Source: Fervidibacillus halotolerans
GTDB lineage: Bacteria; Bacillota; Bacilli; Bacillales; Caldibacillaceae
Direction of reading: 5' to 3'
Assembly: GCF_026547205.1 (NCBI RefSeq)
Contig: NZ_CP106877.1
Location: forward strand, 760,001-824,000
Length of the DNA: 64,000 nucleotides
In this document: one piece after another, positions 17,543 to 28,064 of the stretch
Layout of the letters: each line of letters starts with the position of its first letter
Numbering within the stretch: the first letter of the stretch is position 1
Made by a program: the position numbers and the translations under genes
The notes under the pieces: generated by a model
Databases searched by the model: none
The model's input: the letters and a program-made list of their open reading frames with translations, nothing else
What the model was told of the DNA's origin: nothing

Positions 17543-19381
17543 ATGAAAAAACAGCAGTCAGAGTCAGAAAGGAAAGTCCATCCAAATGTATTAGATCGAT
17601 TTCATTATTCACAAGATCGGGTGATTGAAAAACCATTCAATTGGGAACAACTCCTTCGTCTTTTAAGTTATATGAAGCCATATGCGAAAAATCTTCTTCC
17701 TTTATCACTAGTTTCCGTATTCATTACGATGATTATTCGATTAGTGATCCCAATTTTAATCGGTGTATATATTTTAGAAAAAGCTATCGTGGAAAAAAAT
17801 GGAGAATTGCTCACTTGGCTGATTGTTGCCGTTGGAATTTTATATTTACTTTCATATTTGTCGAATTATTTTCGGATTCGTTGGACAAATCAGCTTGGAC
17901 AAAACATTATATACGATTTACGAAAACATCTTTTTACCCATGTGGAACGATTATCCCACAGATTTTTTGATTCAAGATCGGCAGGATCAATTCTCGTACG
18001 GATTATGAATGACACGAATTCTTTGCAAGAGTTATTTACAAACGGAGTTATTAATTTGTTAATGGATGCAATTATGCTCGTTGGGATTATTATTATTTTG
18101 TTTTCGTTAAGTCCCCAACTTGCTTTGGCTGTAATGGTGATTTTGCCCATTATGTTTTTAATAACTACGAAATTAAGACGAAATATTCGCAAATCCTGGC
18201 AAATTGTACGACTAAAACAATCGAAAATGAATTCCCATTTAAATGAAAGTATACAAGGGATACGAATCACCCAATCGTTTACACAAGAGCGGGAGAATAT
18301 GGCGTTTTTTGATGGGATTAATACGGAAAACTATGAAAGCTGGAGAAATGCGACGAAAAGAAATGCGATGTTTCGCCCATTTGTAGAAATGACGAACGCT
18401 GTTGGAACGATTATTTTAATTTTGTACGGTTCCCATTTATTGCAATCGAACATGATTACTTTAGGTGTTTTTGTGTCCTTCGTTTTCTATTTAGGTATGT
18501 TTTGGGAACCGATTAGCAGACTCGGTCAAATTTATAATCAATTATTAATGGCTATGGCTTCATCGGAACGAATTTTTGAGTTTTTGGATGAAAAACCGAT
18601 CGTATCTGATCGAGAAAATGCGATCGAACTCGATGAAGTGAAAGGACATATCCAATTCGAAAATGTTTATTTTTCCTATGATCAGAAACGTTCAGCGTTA
18701 AATGGAATCAATTTGGAAATTCGCCCTGGTCAAAGGGTTGCACTTGTCGGCCATACCGGGAGTGGGAAAACGACGATTGCCAATTTAGTTGCTCGGTTTT
18801 ACGATGCGACCGATGGTGTAGTGAAAATCGATGGATATAATATAAAAGATATTTCACTCCAAAGTTTACGGAAAAATATTAGCATCGTACTTCAAGAGAC
18901 GTTTATTTTTTCCGGAACGATAATGGAAAATATTCGCTTTGGAAGACCGGATGCGACGGATGAGGAAGTTGTGGAAGCTGCAAAGGCAATCGGAGCCCAT
19001 GATTTTATCGTCAAACTTCCAAATGGGTACGATACAGAAGTGGAAGAAAGGGGAAATATTTTATCCGTCGGTGAACGACAATTGCTTTCCTTTGCCCGGG
19101 CGCTATTAGCTGATCCGAAAATTTTAATATTGGATGAAGCGACAGCAAGTATCGATACAGAATCGGAAGTACGGATTCAAACGGCATTGCAAAGATTGTT
19201 AAAAGGTCGCACATCGATCATAATCGCCCATCGATTATCAACAATTCGAGATGCGGATAAAATATTTGTATTGGACCACGGAAATCTGATCGAACAGGGG
19301 AATCATGAACAGTTGATGGAAAAACGTGGAGAATATTATAAGCTCGTTTCGGCTCAGTTTAAAATGTTAGGAGCAGGCTAA
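17543..19381 (+). CDS. yknV: ABC exporter half-transporter with canonical Walker B (YknV-like)
   Basis: Partner of the preceding protein; 612 residues with about 40 extra N-terminal residues, six membrane helices and a C-terminal ATPase. Walker A is GHTGSGKTT and Walker B ends LILDEATASID with the catalytic Glu. Its signature motif is degenerate (LSVGERQ for LSGGQ). Combined with the Asp in YknU, both defects fall in the same composite ATP site, the asymmetry known from BmrCD and TM287/288. The ribosome site is AATGGGGTG. The pair ends at a hairpin and does not extend into ktrC. Confidence 0.85.
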   Translation: MKKQQSESERKVHPNVLDRFHYSQDRVIEKPFNWEQLLRLLSYMKPYAKNLLPLSLVSVFITMIIRLVIPILIGVYILEKAIVEKNGELLTWLIVAVGILYLLSYLSNYFRIRWTNQLGQNIIYDLRKHLFTHVERLSHRFFDSRSAGSILVRIMNDTNSLQELFTNGVINLLMDAIMLVGIIIILFSLSPQLALAVMVILPIMFLITTKLRRNIRKSWQIVRLKQSKMNSHLNESIQGIRITQSFTQERENMAFFDGINTENYESWRNATKRNAMFRPFVEMTNAVGTIILILYGSHLLQSNMITLGVFVSFVFYLGMFWEPISRLGQIYNQLLMAMASSERIFEFLDEKPIVSDRENAIELDEVKGHIQFENVYFSYDQKRSALNGINLEIRPGQRVALVGHTGSGKTTIANLVARFYDATDGVVKIDGYNIKDISLQSLRKNISIVLQETFIFSGTIMENIRFGRPDATDEEVVEAAKAIGAHDFIVKLPNGYDTEVEERGNILSVGERQLLSFARALLADPKILILDEATASIDTESEVRIQTALQRLLKGRTSIIIAHRLSTIRDADKIFVLDHGNLIEQGNHEQLMEKRGEYYKLVSAQFKMLGAG

Positions 19382-19397
19382 ATTAGACAAAATGAGA

Positions 19398-19430
19398 AAA
19401 GGGGGAAGGGAGACGAACTTTTCCCCCTTT
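19398..19430 (+). terminator. yknUV terminator-like hairpin
   Basis: AAAGGGGGAA (19398-19407) pairs with TTCCCCCTTT (19421-19430). The T tract is short. Confidence 0.6.
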
Positions 19431-19519
19431 CGTAGAAATTGTCTATGGAAAACAACCCTTTTTGCGAAGATTTATGATAAAATAACTTCATAGTTTTTGA
19501 ACTAAATGGAGGATTACGA

Positions 19520-20182
19520 ATGAAAAAAGAATTCGTTGTGATCGGTTTAGGACGTTTTGGCGGTAGTATTTGTGAAGAGTTGACGAAGTTGGGAATGGAT
19601 GTTTTGGCGATCGATAAAGATGAAGATCTCGTAAATGATTATTCCAACATCGTGACCCACGCGGTCGTTGGTGATGCAACCGATGAAACAGTTTTGAAAA
19701 GTCTAGGTATCCGAAATTTCGATCACGTAATCGTTGCGATTGGGAACGATATCCAATCAAGTATTTTAACGACCTTAATTTTAAAAGATTTAGGGGTAAA
19801 AAAAGTTACGACAAAGGCGATTAATGACTATCATGAAAAAGTATTGATCAAAATTGGTGCTGATCAAGTGGTACATCCGGAACGGGATATGGGGAGAAGA
19901 CTTGCCCATAACTTAGTATCCACAAATATACTCGATTATTTGGAACTGTCAGATGAACATAGTATTGTTGAAGTAAGTGCAAATGAAGAGATTCATGGAC
20001 AGTCAATCATCGATTTAGATATTCGTGCCCGTTATGGCGTCAATATTGTTGCAATCAAACGGGGAAAGGATATCATCGTTTCTCCTCAGGCATCGGAGGT
20101 TATTTTGGAAGGGGATATTTTAATCGTAATCGGTGCGGATGATGATATTCACCGATTTGAGAAAAAATTATTGCAAGGCTAA
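19520..20182 (+). CDS. ktrC: KtrC, RCK gating subunit of the Ktr potassium transporter
   Basis: A cytoplasmic ring-forming regulator of a KtrD/KtrB-type K+ channel. The 220 residues split into RCK_N (about 1-125) with the nucleotide-binding VVIGLGRFGGSI, the ribose-binding Asp in LAIDKD, and GDATDETVL. A RCK_C domain (about 135-220) follows, the part that binds c-di-AMP in KtrC. No membrane partner is encoded nearby, which is normal for ktrC. No ydaO-type riboswitch is visible upstream. Confidence 0.93.
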   Translation: MKKEFVVIGLGRFGGSICEELTKLGMDVLAIDKDEDLVNDYSNIVTHAVVGDATDETVLKSLGIRNFDHVIVAIGNDIQSSILTTLILKDLGVKKVTTKAINDYHEKVLIKIGADQVVHPERDMGRRLAHNLVSTNILDYLELSDEHSIVEVSANEEIHGQSIIDLDIRARYGVNIVAIKRGKDIIVSPQASEVILEGDILIVIGADDDIHRFEKKLLQG

Positions 20183-20187
20183 TCGAA

Positions 20188-20228
20188 AAAGGCGAGTGAA
20201 GAATTTCAAATTTCTTCACTCGCCTATT
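20188..20228. terminator. terminator shared by ktrC and rnjA
   Basis: A 14-bp perfect stem, AGGCGAGTGAAGAA (20190-20203) with its complement at 20212-20225. The T run is best on the minus strand (rnjA side). Confidence 0.85.
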
Positions 20229-20319
20229 TGTTTTTCCTTCGTTCAGCCATTTTTCTTTAATATTTCACTTTTTCAAAGTAAACAGGAAATCAAAGTCATC
20301 ATTGAAGGGAAGATTGGGA

Positions 20320-21987
20320 TCACACTTCCATTATGATGGGCAAAATCATCGGTTTCCTTTTCGTCCGCTCATATAAAAACGGTCCAAGGATTTCTGTAAT
20401 TTCATTTTTAATTTCTGACCATTGAGTAGTTTTTCTTTCCATTATTTTCGTTAAATGTTTGGATATTAACAGTTGGGCTTCATTGATTAAGTCCTCTGAT
20501 TCCCGCATATAAACGAATCCTCGAGAAATAATATCCGGTCCTGCCGCAATTTTAAATTCGCGCATATTGATGCTAACGACGACGATCACAAGACCTTCTT
20601 CAGATAAAATGCGACGATCCCGTAATACGATATTTCCGATATCCCCGATTCCACTTCCGTCAATATAGATGGAACCGGACGGTACCTTTCCAGAAATGTT
20701 TGCTCCTTTTTTTCCTAAAGCTAAAACATCTCCATTATCCATAATAAAACAATTTTCTTCCGGAATTCCACAATCATTTGCCAACTTCGCATGGGTGATG
20801 AGCATTCGATATTCTCCATGGATTGGCATGAAGTATTTCGGATTCATTAAGCGGAGCATCAATTTTTGTTCTTCTTGCCCACCGTGTCCAGAAGTATGAA
20901 TATTATTAAGCGAACCGTAGATTACATCTGCACCGGCGCGATATAACATGTTAATCGTTCGATTAATGCTCGCAGTATTTCCTGGAATTGGCGATGAGGA
21001 GAAGACGACTGTATCACCAGGCATTATTTGAATTTGGCGATGGGTTCCGTTAGCAATTCGAGATAAAGCGGCCATCGGTTCTCCTTGACTTCCAGTACAT
21101 AAGATGATGACTTTATTTGCTGGCATTCGGTTAATTTGTTGTCCGTCGACAAATGTATCTTTTGGAGCTTTGATATAACCTAACTCTTGTCCGATTTGGA
21201 TCGATGCTTCCATACTTCTACCGAATACAGCGATTTTTCTGCCACTTTTTACAGCTGCTTCCGTTACTTGTTGCAATCGATAAATATTTGATGCAAAGGT
21301 GGCAAAAATGATTCGACCATCCACTTTACGGAAAATATCGTGAATACTTTCGCCAACCTTCCTTTCCGACATTGTAAATTCAGGAATCTCACTATTTGTA
21401 CTATCGGAAAGTAAACAAAGAACCCCTTCTTTTCCAATTTCAGCCATTTTAGTTAAATTCGCAGGTTCTCCAACAGGGGTAAAATCGAATTTAAAGTCTC
21501 CAGTATGGACGATATTCCCATTTGGCGTTTTCACAACTATTCCATAAGAGTCCGGTATACTGTGGGTTGTTCGAAAAAAACTAACCTGTGTTTTTCGGAA
21601 TTTGATAACGTCCTCTTCCTTAATTTCATACAGTTTCGTTGAACGGAGTAAACCGTGTTCTTCTAACTTGTTCCTTATTAATCCGAGGGCTAGTTTTCCT
21701 CCGTAAATCGGGATATTTACTTCCCGTAATAAATATGGGATTCCACCGATATGGTCTTCATGACCATGGGTGATAAACAATCCTTTAATTTTATCTGCAT
21801 TTTTTACTAAATAGGTGTAATCAGGAATCACGTAATCAATTCCGAGTAGCTCATCTTCAGGAAATTTAATCCCCGCATCGATAATAATAATCTCGTCTTG
21901 ATATTGAACGACATACGTATTTTTACCGATTTCCCCCAAACCCCCGAGGGCGAAAACGGCAGTCTGATCATTGTTTACAATTTTCAT
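20320..21987 (-). CDS. rnjA: ribonuclease J1
   Basis: 5'-3' exoribonuclease and endonuclease central to mRNA decay and 16S rRNA maturation. The 555 residues are full length. The metallo-beta-lactamase core has the metal motif H74-x-H76-x-D78-H79 ([10 protein letters not shown]), the later Zn ligands in HTGDFKFD, and the beta-CASP motifs DSTNSE, SNIYR and [10 protein letters not shown]. The C-terminal domain starts near residue 450. The ATG lies one base after the rpoY stop and its GGAG is inside rpoY, so both are made from one message. Confidence 0.97.
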   Translation of the reverse strand: MKIVNNDQTAVFALGGLGEIGKNTYVVQYQDEIIIIDAGIKFPEDELLGIDYVIPDYTYLVKNADKIKGLFITHGHEDHIGGIPYLLREVNIPIYGGKLALGLIRNKLEEHGLLRSTKLYEIKEEDVIKFRKTQVSFFRTTHSIPDSYGIVVKTPNGNIVHTGDFKFDFTPVGEPANLTKMAEIGKEGVLCLLSDSTNSEIPEFTMSERKVGESIHDIFRKVDGRIIFATFASNIYRLQQVTEAAVKSGRKIAVFGRSMEASIQIGQELGYIKAPKDTFVDGQQINRMPANKVIILCTGSQGEPMAALSRIANGTHRQIQIMPGDTVVFSSSPIPGNTASINRTINMLYRAGADVIYGSLNNIHTSGHGGQEEQKLMLRLMNPKYFMPIHGEYRMLITHAKLANDCGIPEENCFIMDNGDVLALGKKGANISGKVPSGSIYIDGSGIGDIGNIVLRDRRILSEEGLVIVVVSINMREFKIAAGPDIISRGFVYMRESEDLINEAQLLISKHLTKIMERKTTQWSEIKNEITEILGPFLYERTKRKPMILPIIMEV

Positions 21988-21988
21988 G

Positions 21989-22198
21989 TCATAACTCCAT
22001 TATTTCAAAATTTTCGTCTTGTTTTTCGTATTCCAGATGAGCATCCGTTAAAGGTTGGATATATTCGATCAAATAGGGGGTATTTTTTAGTTTTTTTCGA
22101 ATATCCCGTTCAGATTCAGCTTCGATAAATAAAGCCTTCGTCCGTTCTCTTAATGGAATTTCGTCCTTCGATTGTTGCACAAATACTTTAAAAATCAT
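21989..22198 (-). CDS. rpoY: RNA polymerase epsilon subunit
   Basis: Small accessory subunit of Firmicutes RNA polymerase. The internal ATG (69 residues, MIFKVFVQ) agrees with the family; a TTG three codons earlier is too close to AAGGAGAGA. Conserved strings are REKT-like [21 protein letters not shown] and the acidic tail [15 protein letters not shown]. It heads the rpoY-rnjA operon. Confidence 0.93.
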   Translation of the reverse strand: MIFKVFVQQSKDEIPLRERTKALFIEAESERDIRKKLKNTPYLIEYIQPLTDAHLEYEKQDENFEIMEL

Positions 22199-22420
22199 AC
22201 GTTTCAATCTCTCCTTAACCGAAAATGATATGAATAGATGGGTACATACCCACTTTATCCATGTGTAATAATAGGTATAGAAAAACGGCCGAACATTTTC
22301 CTGTTATTAATAAGACTATCATAAAACATCTTTTTTTAAAAATATCCATATATTTATTTGTTAAGTTTTTTTCTTTCAATTTGAAAACAATTGAAATAGG
22401 GAGAAGGAAATGGGGAATAT

Positions 22421-22450
22421 AGTTTACCATAAAATAGCAATTAATCACAA
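22421..22450 (-). promoter_or_regulatory. predicted rpoY-rnjA promoter
   Basis: On the minus strand TTGTGA (22450-22445), 18-bp spacer, TAAACT (22426-22421) preceded by TGG. It would leave a leader of about 215 nt, in which I see no clear structure. Confidence 0.45.
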
Positions 22451-22712
22451 ACAAGTAAAGGTTTCATTGGAAAATCCTTTACCTTATTTTTGAATAGATG
22501 ATGAAATAAATAGGATGAAAATGAATGATTTTTTTCTTCCTCCACTTTCAAATCAAATGAACGGTAATTTTAATGGTTAAAAATTATCGATTGAGTCTGC
22601 CGTTTCATCTTTTCATCGTAAAATAGCTTATGTATAATAGGAACGTACGATTTTTATGAAAAACGAAATTATTTTCTTAGGAAAATTTTTTCACGGTTTA
22701 TCATAAATTTTC

Positions 22713-22750
22713 AAAAAAAAAAAGGCGTCTATACAGAAATGAGAGACGTC
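22713..22750 (-). terminator. terminator of the 23-codon gene
   Basis: On the minus strand GACGTCT (22750-22744) pairs with AGACGCC (22730-22724), one mismatch, followed by about eleven T. It begins only 7 bp after the stop codon. Confidence 0.6.
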
Positions 22751-22756
22751 TCCAGT

Positions 22757-22828
22757 TTAAGCGATTAATTTTTTTCGAAGCAATTCTTTCCAACGGTTGG
22801 CAAGTTTTTTCTTGAGCCTTTTCAGCAT
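22757..22828 (-). CDS. 23-residue strongly cationic amphipathic peptide
   Basis: A very short but well-marked gene: ATG at 22828-22826 preceded by AAGGAGTGATTCAC, stop at 22759-22757. The peptide starts MLKRLKKKLANRWKELLRKK and ends LIA. It has ten Lys/Arg and one Glu, with Leu/Trp spaced 3-4 apart, as in an amphipathic helix that could bind membrane or RNA. It has its own promoter about 20 bp upstream of the ribosome site and its own terminator, and it is divergent from ykrA. I do not recognise a family, and no function is assigned. Confidence 0.6.
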   Translation of the reverse strand: MLKRLKKKLANRWKELLRKKLIA

Positions 22829-22848
22829 GTGAATCACTCCTTACTTTT

Positions 22849-22876
22849 ATTTTAACGCATTCAGCTTACTTGTAAA
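22849..22876 (-). promoter_or_regulatory. predicted sigma-A promoter of the 23-codon gene
   Basis: On the minus strand TTTACA (22876-22871), 16-bp spacer, TAAAAT (22854-22849). It lies back to back with the ykrA promoter. Confidence 0.55.
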
Positions 22877-22882
22877 GATGTG

Positions 22883-22911
22883 TAGACAAGACCTTTTGCA
22901 TTTCATATTAT
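22883..22911 (+). promoter_or_regulatory. predicted sigma-A promoter for ykrA
   Basis: TAGACA (22883-22888), 17-bp spacer, TATTAT (22906-22911). Confidence 0.55.
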
Positions 22912-22982
22912 GTAACATTTTTATGAATCATTTCATGGGGATTTATGGAATTTGGAACATGCAAGTAAAGGGAGGAAAATAG

Positions 22983-23753
22983 ATGAGAAAAATCGTTTTT
23001 TTAGATATAGATGGGACGATTTTAAACACGAAAAAACAAATTCCCCAGTTGACAAAATTGGGCATTCAACAATTGAAAGATCAAGGTGTTTATGTGGCAA
23101 TTGCAACGGGAAGAGGGCCCTTTATGTTTGGGGATATTCGGAAAGAACTAGGAATTGACACGTATGTTAGCTTTAATGGACAATACGTTACGTTAGCGGG
23201 TAAACCGATACATCACTTCTCCTACTCGATTGAACAAATCGAACGGTTCCTTTCGACAGTGAAGGAAATGAACCATTCGGTCGTTTTTCAATCAGTTGAC
23301 GGTATGGCTTCATCGGTCAATTATGATCCTTATATTGATAAGAGTTTCTCAACCTTATATTTCGACCATCCTAAATACGATTTACAATTTTATCAAAAAA
23401 AACCAATTTCACAAATCGTTTTATTTTGTAAAGAAGGGGAGGAAAAACCGTATATAGAACAATTTCTTGATTTCCAATTCGTTCGTTGGCATGAGATGGC
23501 CGTCGATGTACTACCAAAAAATCAGTCGAAAGCAACGGGTATGCAATTGATTATTGAACGATTAGGATTCGATAACAAGACTGCTTATGCCTTTGGTGAT
23601 GGACTAAACGACATCGAAATGTTACAAACGGTCGAAAATGGAATTGCTATGGGAAATTCCCATCCTGAATTGAAAAGAAGGGTTCGTTTTTCTACGAAGC
23701 ATGTGGATGAAGATGGTTTATATTATGGATTTAAACAATTTGGTTTATTGTAA
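22983..23753 (+). CDS. ykrA: HAD-superfamily (Cof-type) phosphatase YkrA
   Basis: A cytoplasmic HAD hydrolase of 256 residues expected to dephosphorylate a small sugar phosphate or nucleotide-like substrate. Motif I is DIDGTIL near residue 8, motif II IATGR, motif III a Lys (KNQSKATGMQ), and motif IV FGDGLNDIEML. The large C2-type cap lies between II and III, as in the Cof family. The ribosome site is GGGAGG. Order between rnjA and defB matches B. subtilis. Confidence 0.9.
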   Translation: MRKIVFLDIDGTILNTKKQIPQLTKLGIQQLKDQGVYVAIATGRGPFMFGDIRKELGIDTYVSFNGQYVTLAGKPIHHFSYSIEQIERFLSTVKEMNHSVVFQSVDGMASSVNYDPYIDKSFSTLYFDHPKYDLQFYQKKPISQIVLFCKEGEEKPYIEQFLDFQFVRWHEMAVDVLPKNQSKATGMQLIIERLGFDNKTAYAFGDGLNDIEMLQTVENGIAMGNSHPELKRRVRFSTKHVDEDGLYYGFKQFGLL

Positions 23754-23851
23754 AATCGATGGATAATCCATTGGATCTTTTCGCTTTGCATAAATATTGT
23801 GAAAAATTGATCAATATAAGAAATAAAGGGTCGTTTCACCGCATGAAAAAA

Positions 23852-23892
23852 TCGAAAAAAGGGTGGTCGCATCTTTTCAGTGCACCACCCTT
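23852..23892 (-). terminator. defB terminator
   Basis: AAGGGTGGT (23859-23867) pairs with ACCACCCTT (23884-23892). The T run is on the minus-strand side. Confidence 0.75.
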
Positions 23893-23895
23893 CGA

Positions 23896-24450
23896 TTAAA
23901 CTTCTAAAGGAAAGGAATTTTCAACGGGTTTAAAAGGATCCTCTTTATTAATATGATCGTAAAACATAATCCCATTTAAATGGTCGATTTCATGCTGAAT
24001 TGCAATGGATGGGAGTCCCTTTAATCGAAGCTTCAATTCATTTCCGTCGATATCATATGCTTTCACCGTTACCCTTGCATAACGAGGGACTATGCCTGGA
24101 ATGACTTCGTCGACGGAGAGGCAACCTTCGCCACCAGGCAAATACGTTTTTTCGACGGAATGACTAACAATTTTCGGATTGAATAAAGCATAACTATGCA
24201 GTTTTCCTTTTTCATCTTCAAGATGAATGGCAATCATCCGTTTGGAAATATTGATTTGCGGAGCTGCTAAGCCAATTCCTGGACGCAAATTGTATTTTTT
24301 AGCAATTTCTTCGTCTTGGCTGTTTATAATAAACTCCAACATGGATTTCAAGATCGCCCGATCTTCTTCGGTGGGTGGAAGTTCGACTTCTTTTGCTACT
24401 TTCCGTAATGTCGGATGACCATCCCGAATGATGTCTTTCATTGTAATCAT
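23896..24450 (-). CDS. defB: peptide deformylase
   Basis: Removes the formyl group from nascent proteins. The ATG after TAGGAGTGAAACAA gives 184 residues. The three diagnostic motifs are present: [15 protein letters not shown] (with the metal Cys), and QHEIDHLNG (two metal His and the catalytic Glu). The insertion and length are those of Gram-positive type 2 deformylases. It is single on the minus strand, convergent with ykrA. Confidence 0.96.
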   Translation of the reverse strand: MITMKDIIRDGHPTLRKVAKEVELPPTEEDRAILKSMLEFIINSQDEEIAKKYNLRPGIGLAAPQINISKRMIAIHLEDEKGKLHSYALFNPKIVSHSVEKTYLPGGEGCLSVDEVIPGIVPRYARVTVKAYDIDGNELKLRLKGLPSIAIQHEIDHLNGIMFYDHINKEDPFKPVENSFPLEV

Positions 24451-24683
24451 TTGTTTCACTCCTAATCAAGATGGTTTATTTGATTTATCTTAAGTCTATC
24501 AAAGGATTGGAAAAAAGTTAATTTATTCGTTTTTTTTCGCATGTTTATAAAAGCGATGAATACGTATAAAATGAAGACAAGTATACCATGAAATATTTTG
24601 ACGGAAGAATGATATAAACATTGAAAAATATGGATTCTATAAGTATAGTAAAAATATGTAATACAGAAATGGAGGAGTAATCG

Positions 24684-25349
24684 TTGGAATTGGTGAAAAA
24701 ATTAAGGTTTCTCATTCCCTTTACCATTGTACTTTTGTTATCAGGTTGCAGTCAATCGACAGAAGAAAAAATATATGATATTTTGGAAAAAGTAGTGGAA
24801 GAAGAAGCAACCTTTCAAGAACAGCAGCAACCGTTAGTTGAACTGGAAAAGAAAGAAAACGAATTGTATGGGGAAATTATCGATCTCGGTTTGAAAGAAA
24901 AGGAGCAAGTACGTCAGCTATCCGACGAGGCTTTGGACGTATTGGATCAGCAAAAGGAACGGATTTTGAAGGAAAAGGAAAGTTTGGAAAAGGGAAAGAA
25001 AACCTTTCTTCAAGTGGAAAAACTTATTGAAAAACTAGAAAAAGAAGATTTGAAAGCAGACGGAGAAAAGTTGTATACGACGATGAATGAGAGGTACGAT
25101 GTATACGAACAATTACACGAACAGTATCTTCAAAAAATAGAGTATAGTAAAGAACTATACAATTTATTTAAGCAAGAAGACGAAATGTCATTGGATACGG
25201 TCGAATCCCAAATTAACAAAATTAATGAGACATTAAAATCGTTACAACAATTAAACGAACGTTTTAACGGATTAACCGAACAATATAATAAAGATAAGGT
25301 AGAATTTTACCGAAATTCCGGATTGAATATCAATATTAAAGACGAATAA
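24684..25349 (+). CDS. ykyA: YkyA-family lipoprotein
   Basis: Predicted surface lipoprotein of 221 residues. It uses a TTG start with a good GGAGGAG ribosome site. The signal peptide ends in the lipobox LLSGC (Cys about 22). The rest is charged, Glu/Lys-rich and almost entirely heptad-like coiled coil, as in the YkyA (putative cell-wall binding lipoprotein) family. It lies before the pdh operon, as in B. subtilis, and has its own terminator. Confidence 0.88.
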   Translation: MELVKKLRFLIPFTIVLLLSGCSQSTEEKIYDILEKVVEEEATFQEQQQPLVELEKKENELYGEIIDLGLKEKEQVRQLSDEALDVLDQQKERILKEKESLEKGKKTFLQVEKLIEKLEKEDLKADGEKLYTTMNERYDVYEQLHEQYLQKIEYSKELYNLFKQEDEMSLDTVESQINKINETLKSLQQLNERFNGLTEQYNKDKVEFYRNSGLNINIKDE

Positions 25350-25368
25350 TTCGATTCAGACAAAATGC

Positions 25369-25393
25369 AACCGACTTTTTTGTCGGTTTTTTT
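25369..25393 (+). terminator. ykyA terminator
   Basis: AACCGAC (25369-25375) pairs with GTCGGTT (25382-25388), followed by T. Confidence 0.8.
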
Positions 25394-25634
25394 ATGCTCA
25401 AACGGATGCTAACCATGTTCAACAAAGGAAATGGATTGAAAATAAAATAGTTTGAACATATTTGGATATATTATGACTTGAATTTGAAATTCTCAATCGC
25501 TGAAAAACCGAATTTATTTTTGCTCAATAATTTTATTAATGGAATGGTTATTACATGATATATATCACAATAAGAGGAGATGGGAGAAATAATACAGATA
25601 TTACAAAAATAATAGTACAGAAATAAGAAAGGGC

Positions 25635-25657
25635 TTTCAAAAAATAGTTTTTTGAAA
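25635..25657. repeat. AT-only palindrome upstream of pdh promoter
   Basis: TTTCAAAAAA (25635-25644), three-base loop TAG, and exact complement (25648-25657). It is not a terminator by composition. The rest of the 530-bp ykyA-pdhA gap holds only the promoter described separately. Confidence 0.4.
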
Positions 25658-25692
25658 TAGAAAATAAAATTGATGCTTATTATGCAAAGTGA

Positions 25693-25722
25693 TTGACGAA
25701 TATCGATTGGCTAGTGTAAACT
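25693..25722 (+). promoter_or_regulatory. predicted pdhA promoter
   Basis: TTGACG (25693-25698), 18-bp spacer, TAAACT (25717-25722) preceded by TG. The leader would be about 150 nt. Confidence 0.55.
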
Positions 25723-25858
25723 AAATACATGCAAAAAAAGTTGTATTAGTCTTTTTATTGCAAATGAATAATACAGATTTTATGGATTGTCAAATCGGAT
25801 TAAGAAATTCGACTGATGGTAAAGAATTTTAGTCCGAGGAATAGACGAAAATTTATAA

Positions 25859-26992
<1,134 letters not shown>

Positions 26993-26995
26993 ACG

Positions 26996-27973
26996 ATGGC
27001 TCAAATGACGATGATTCAAGCGATTACGGATGCATTACGTACGGAATTAAAAAACGATGAAAAAGTACTCGTTTTCGGTGAAGACGTAGGCGTAAACGGT
27101 GGTGTCTTCCGTGCGACCGAAAACTTACAAAAAGAATTTGGGGAAGATCGGGTATTTGACACTCCGTTAGCAGAGTCCGGAATTGGTGGTCTTGCAATTG
27201 GATTGGCTGCACAAGGTTTCCGACCAGTTCCAGAAATTCAATTCTTTGGATTCGTCTATGAAGTGATGGATTCCATTAGTGGACAAATGGCACGGATGCG
27301 TTTCCGTACAGGTGGAACCTATAATATGCCGATTACCGTTCGTTCACCATTCGGAGGCGGTGTGCATACGCCAGAATTGCACGCGGATAGTTTGGAAGGA
27401 TTAATGGCTCAAACACCGGGAATCAAAGTTGTAATTCCTTCCACCCCTTACGATGCCAAAGGGCTATTAATTTCATCCATTCGTTCCAATGATCCGGTTA
27501 TTTTCCTTGAGCATATGAAATTATACCGTTCATTCCGTCAAGAAGTACCGGAAGGAGAATATACGATTCCACTTGGTAAAGCAGACGTGAAACGGGAAGG
27601 AAAAGATCTTTCGATTATCGCCTATGGTGCGATGGTTCATGAAGCATTGAAAGCAGCAGATGAACTACAAAAAGACGGATATTCCGCAGAAGTCATCGAT
27701 TTACGAACCGTTAGTCCATTAGATATTGATACGATTATTGCTTCTGTTGAAAAAACAAATCGGGCCATCGTTGTTCAAGAAGCCCAAAAACAAGCGGGCA
27801 TTGCAGCGAATGTGGTTGCAGAAATTAACGATCGGGCAATTTTAAGTTTGGAAGCTCCCGTATTACGAGTAACGGCTCCTGATACCGTTTATCCGTTTTC
27901 TCAAGCAGAGTCTGTATGGCTTCCGAATTATAAAGATATTATTGAAACGGCAAAAAAAGTATTAACGTTCTAA
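26996..27973 (+). CDS. pdhB: pyruvate dehydrogenase E1 beta subunit
   Basis: Partner of PdhA in the E1 heterotetramer; 325 residues. The N-terminal [28 protein letters not shown] and the central [17 protein letters not shown] (with the active-site His) are standard, and the C-terminal transketolase domain is complete. A terminator-like hairpin follows before pdhC. Confidence 0.97.
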   Translation: MAQMTMIQAITDALRTELKNDEKVLVFGEDVGVNGGVFRATENLQKEFGEDRVFDTPLAESGIGGLAIGLAAQGFRPVPEIQFFGFVYEVMDSISGQMARMRFRTGGTYNMPITVRSPFGGGVHTPELHADSLEGLMAQTPGIKVVIPSTPYDAKGLLISSIRSNDPVIFLEHMKLYRSFRQEVPEGEYTIPLGKADVKREGKDLSIIAYGAMVHEALKAADELQKDGYSAEVIDLRTVSPLDIDTIIASVEKTNRAIVVQEAQKQAGIAANVVAEINDRAILSLEAPVLRVTAPDTVYPFSQAESVWLPNYKDIIETAKKVLTF

Positions 27974-27986
27974 AAATTGCATAATA

Positions 27987-28024
27987 GAAGTGGGACGACG
28001 AAAATCGTCCGCTTCTTCTTTTTT
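27987..28024 (+). terminator. intra-operon terminator-like hairpin between pdhB and pdhC
   Basis: GAAGTGGGACGA and TCGTCCGCTTC form a stem with one unpaired base and a short loop, followed by TTCTTTTTT. It may lower read-through from E1 into E2/E3 genes. Confidence 0.6.
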
Positions 28025-28064
28025 CCAAAAGTAACGAAGAATACACCAATTAGGAGGGATATCC

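Noticed and set aside
22215-22454. 79-codon minus-strand frame upstream of rpoY
   Set aside because: It covers the rpoY leader, is hydrophobic by AT-richness only, and lacks a ribosome site.
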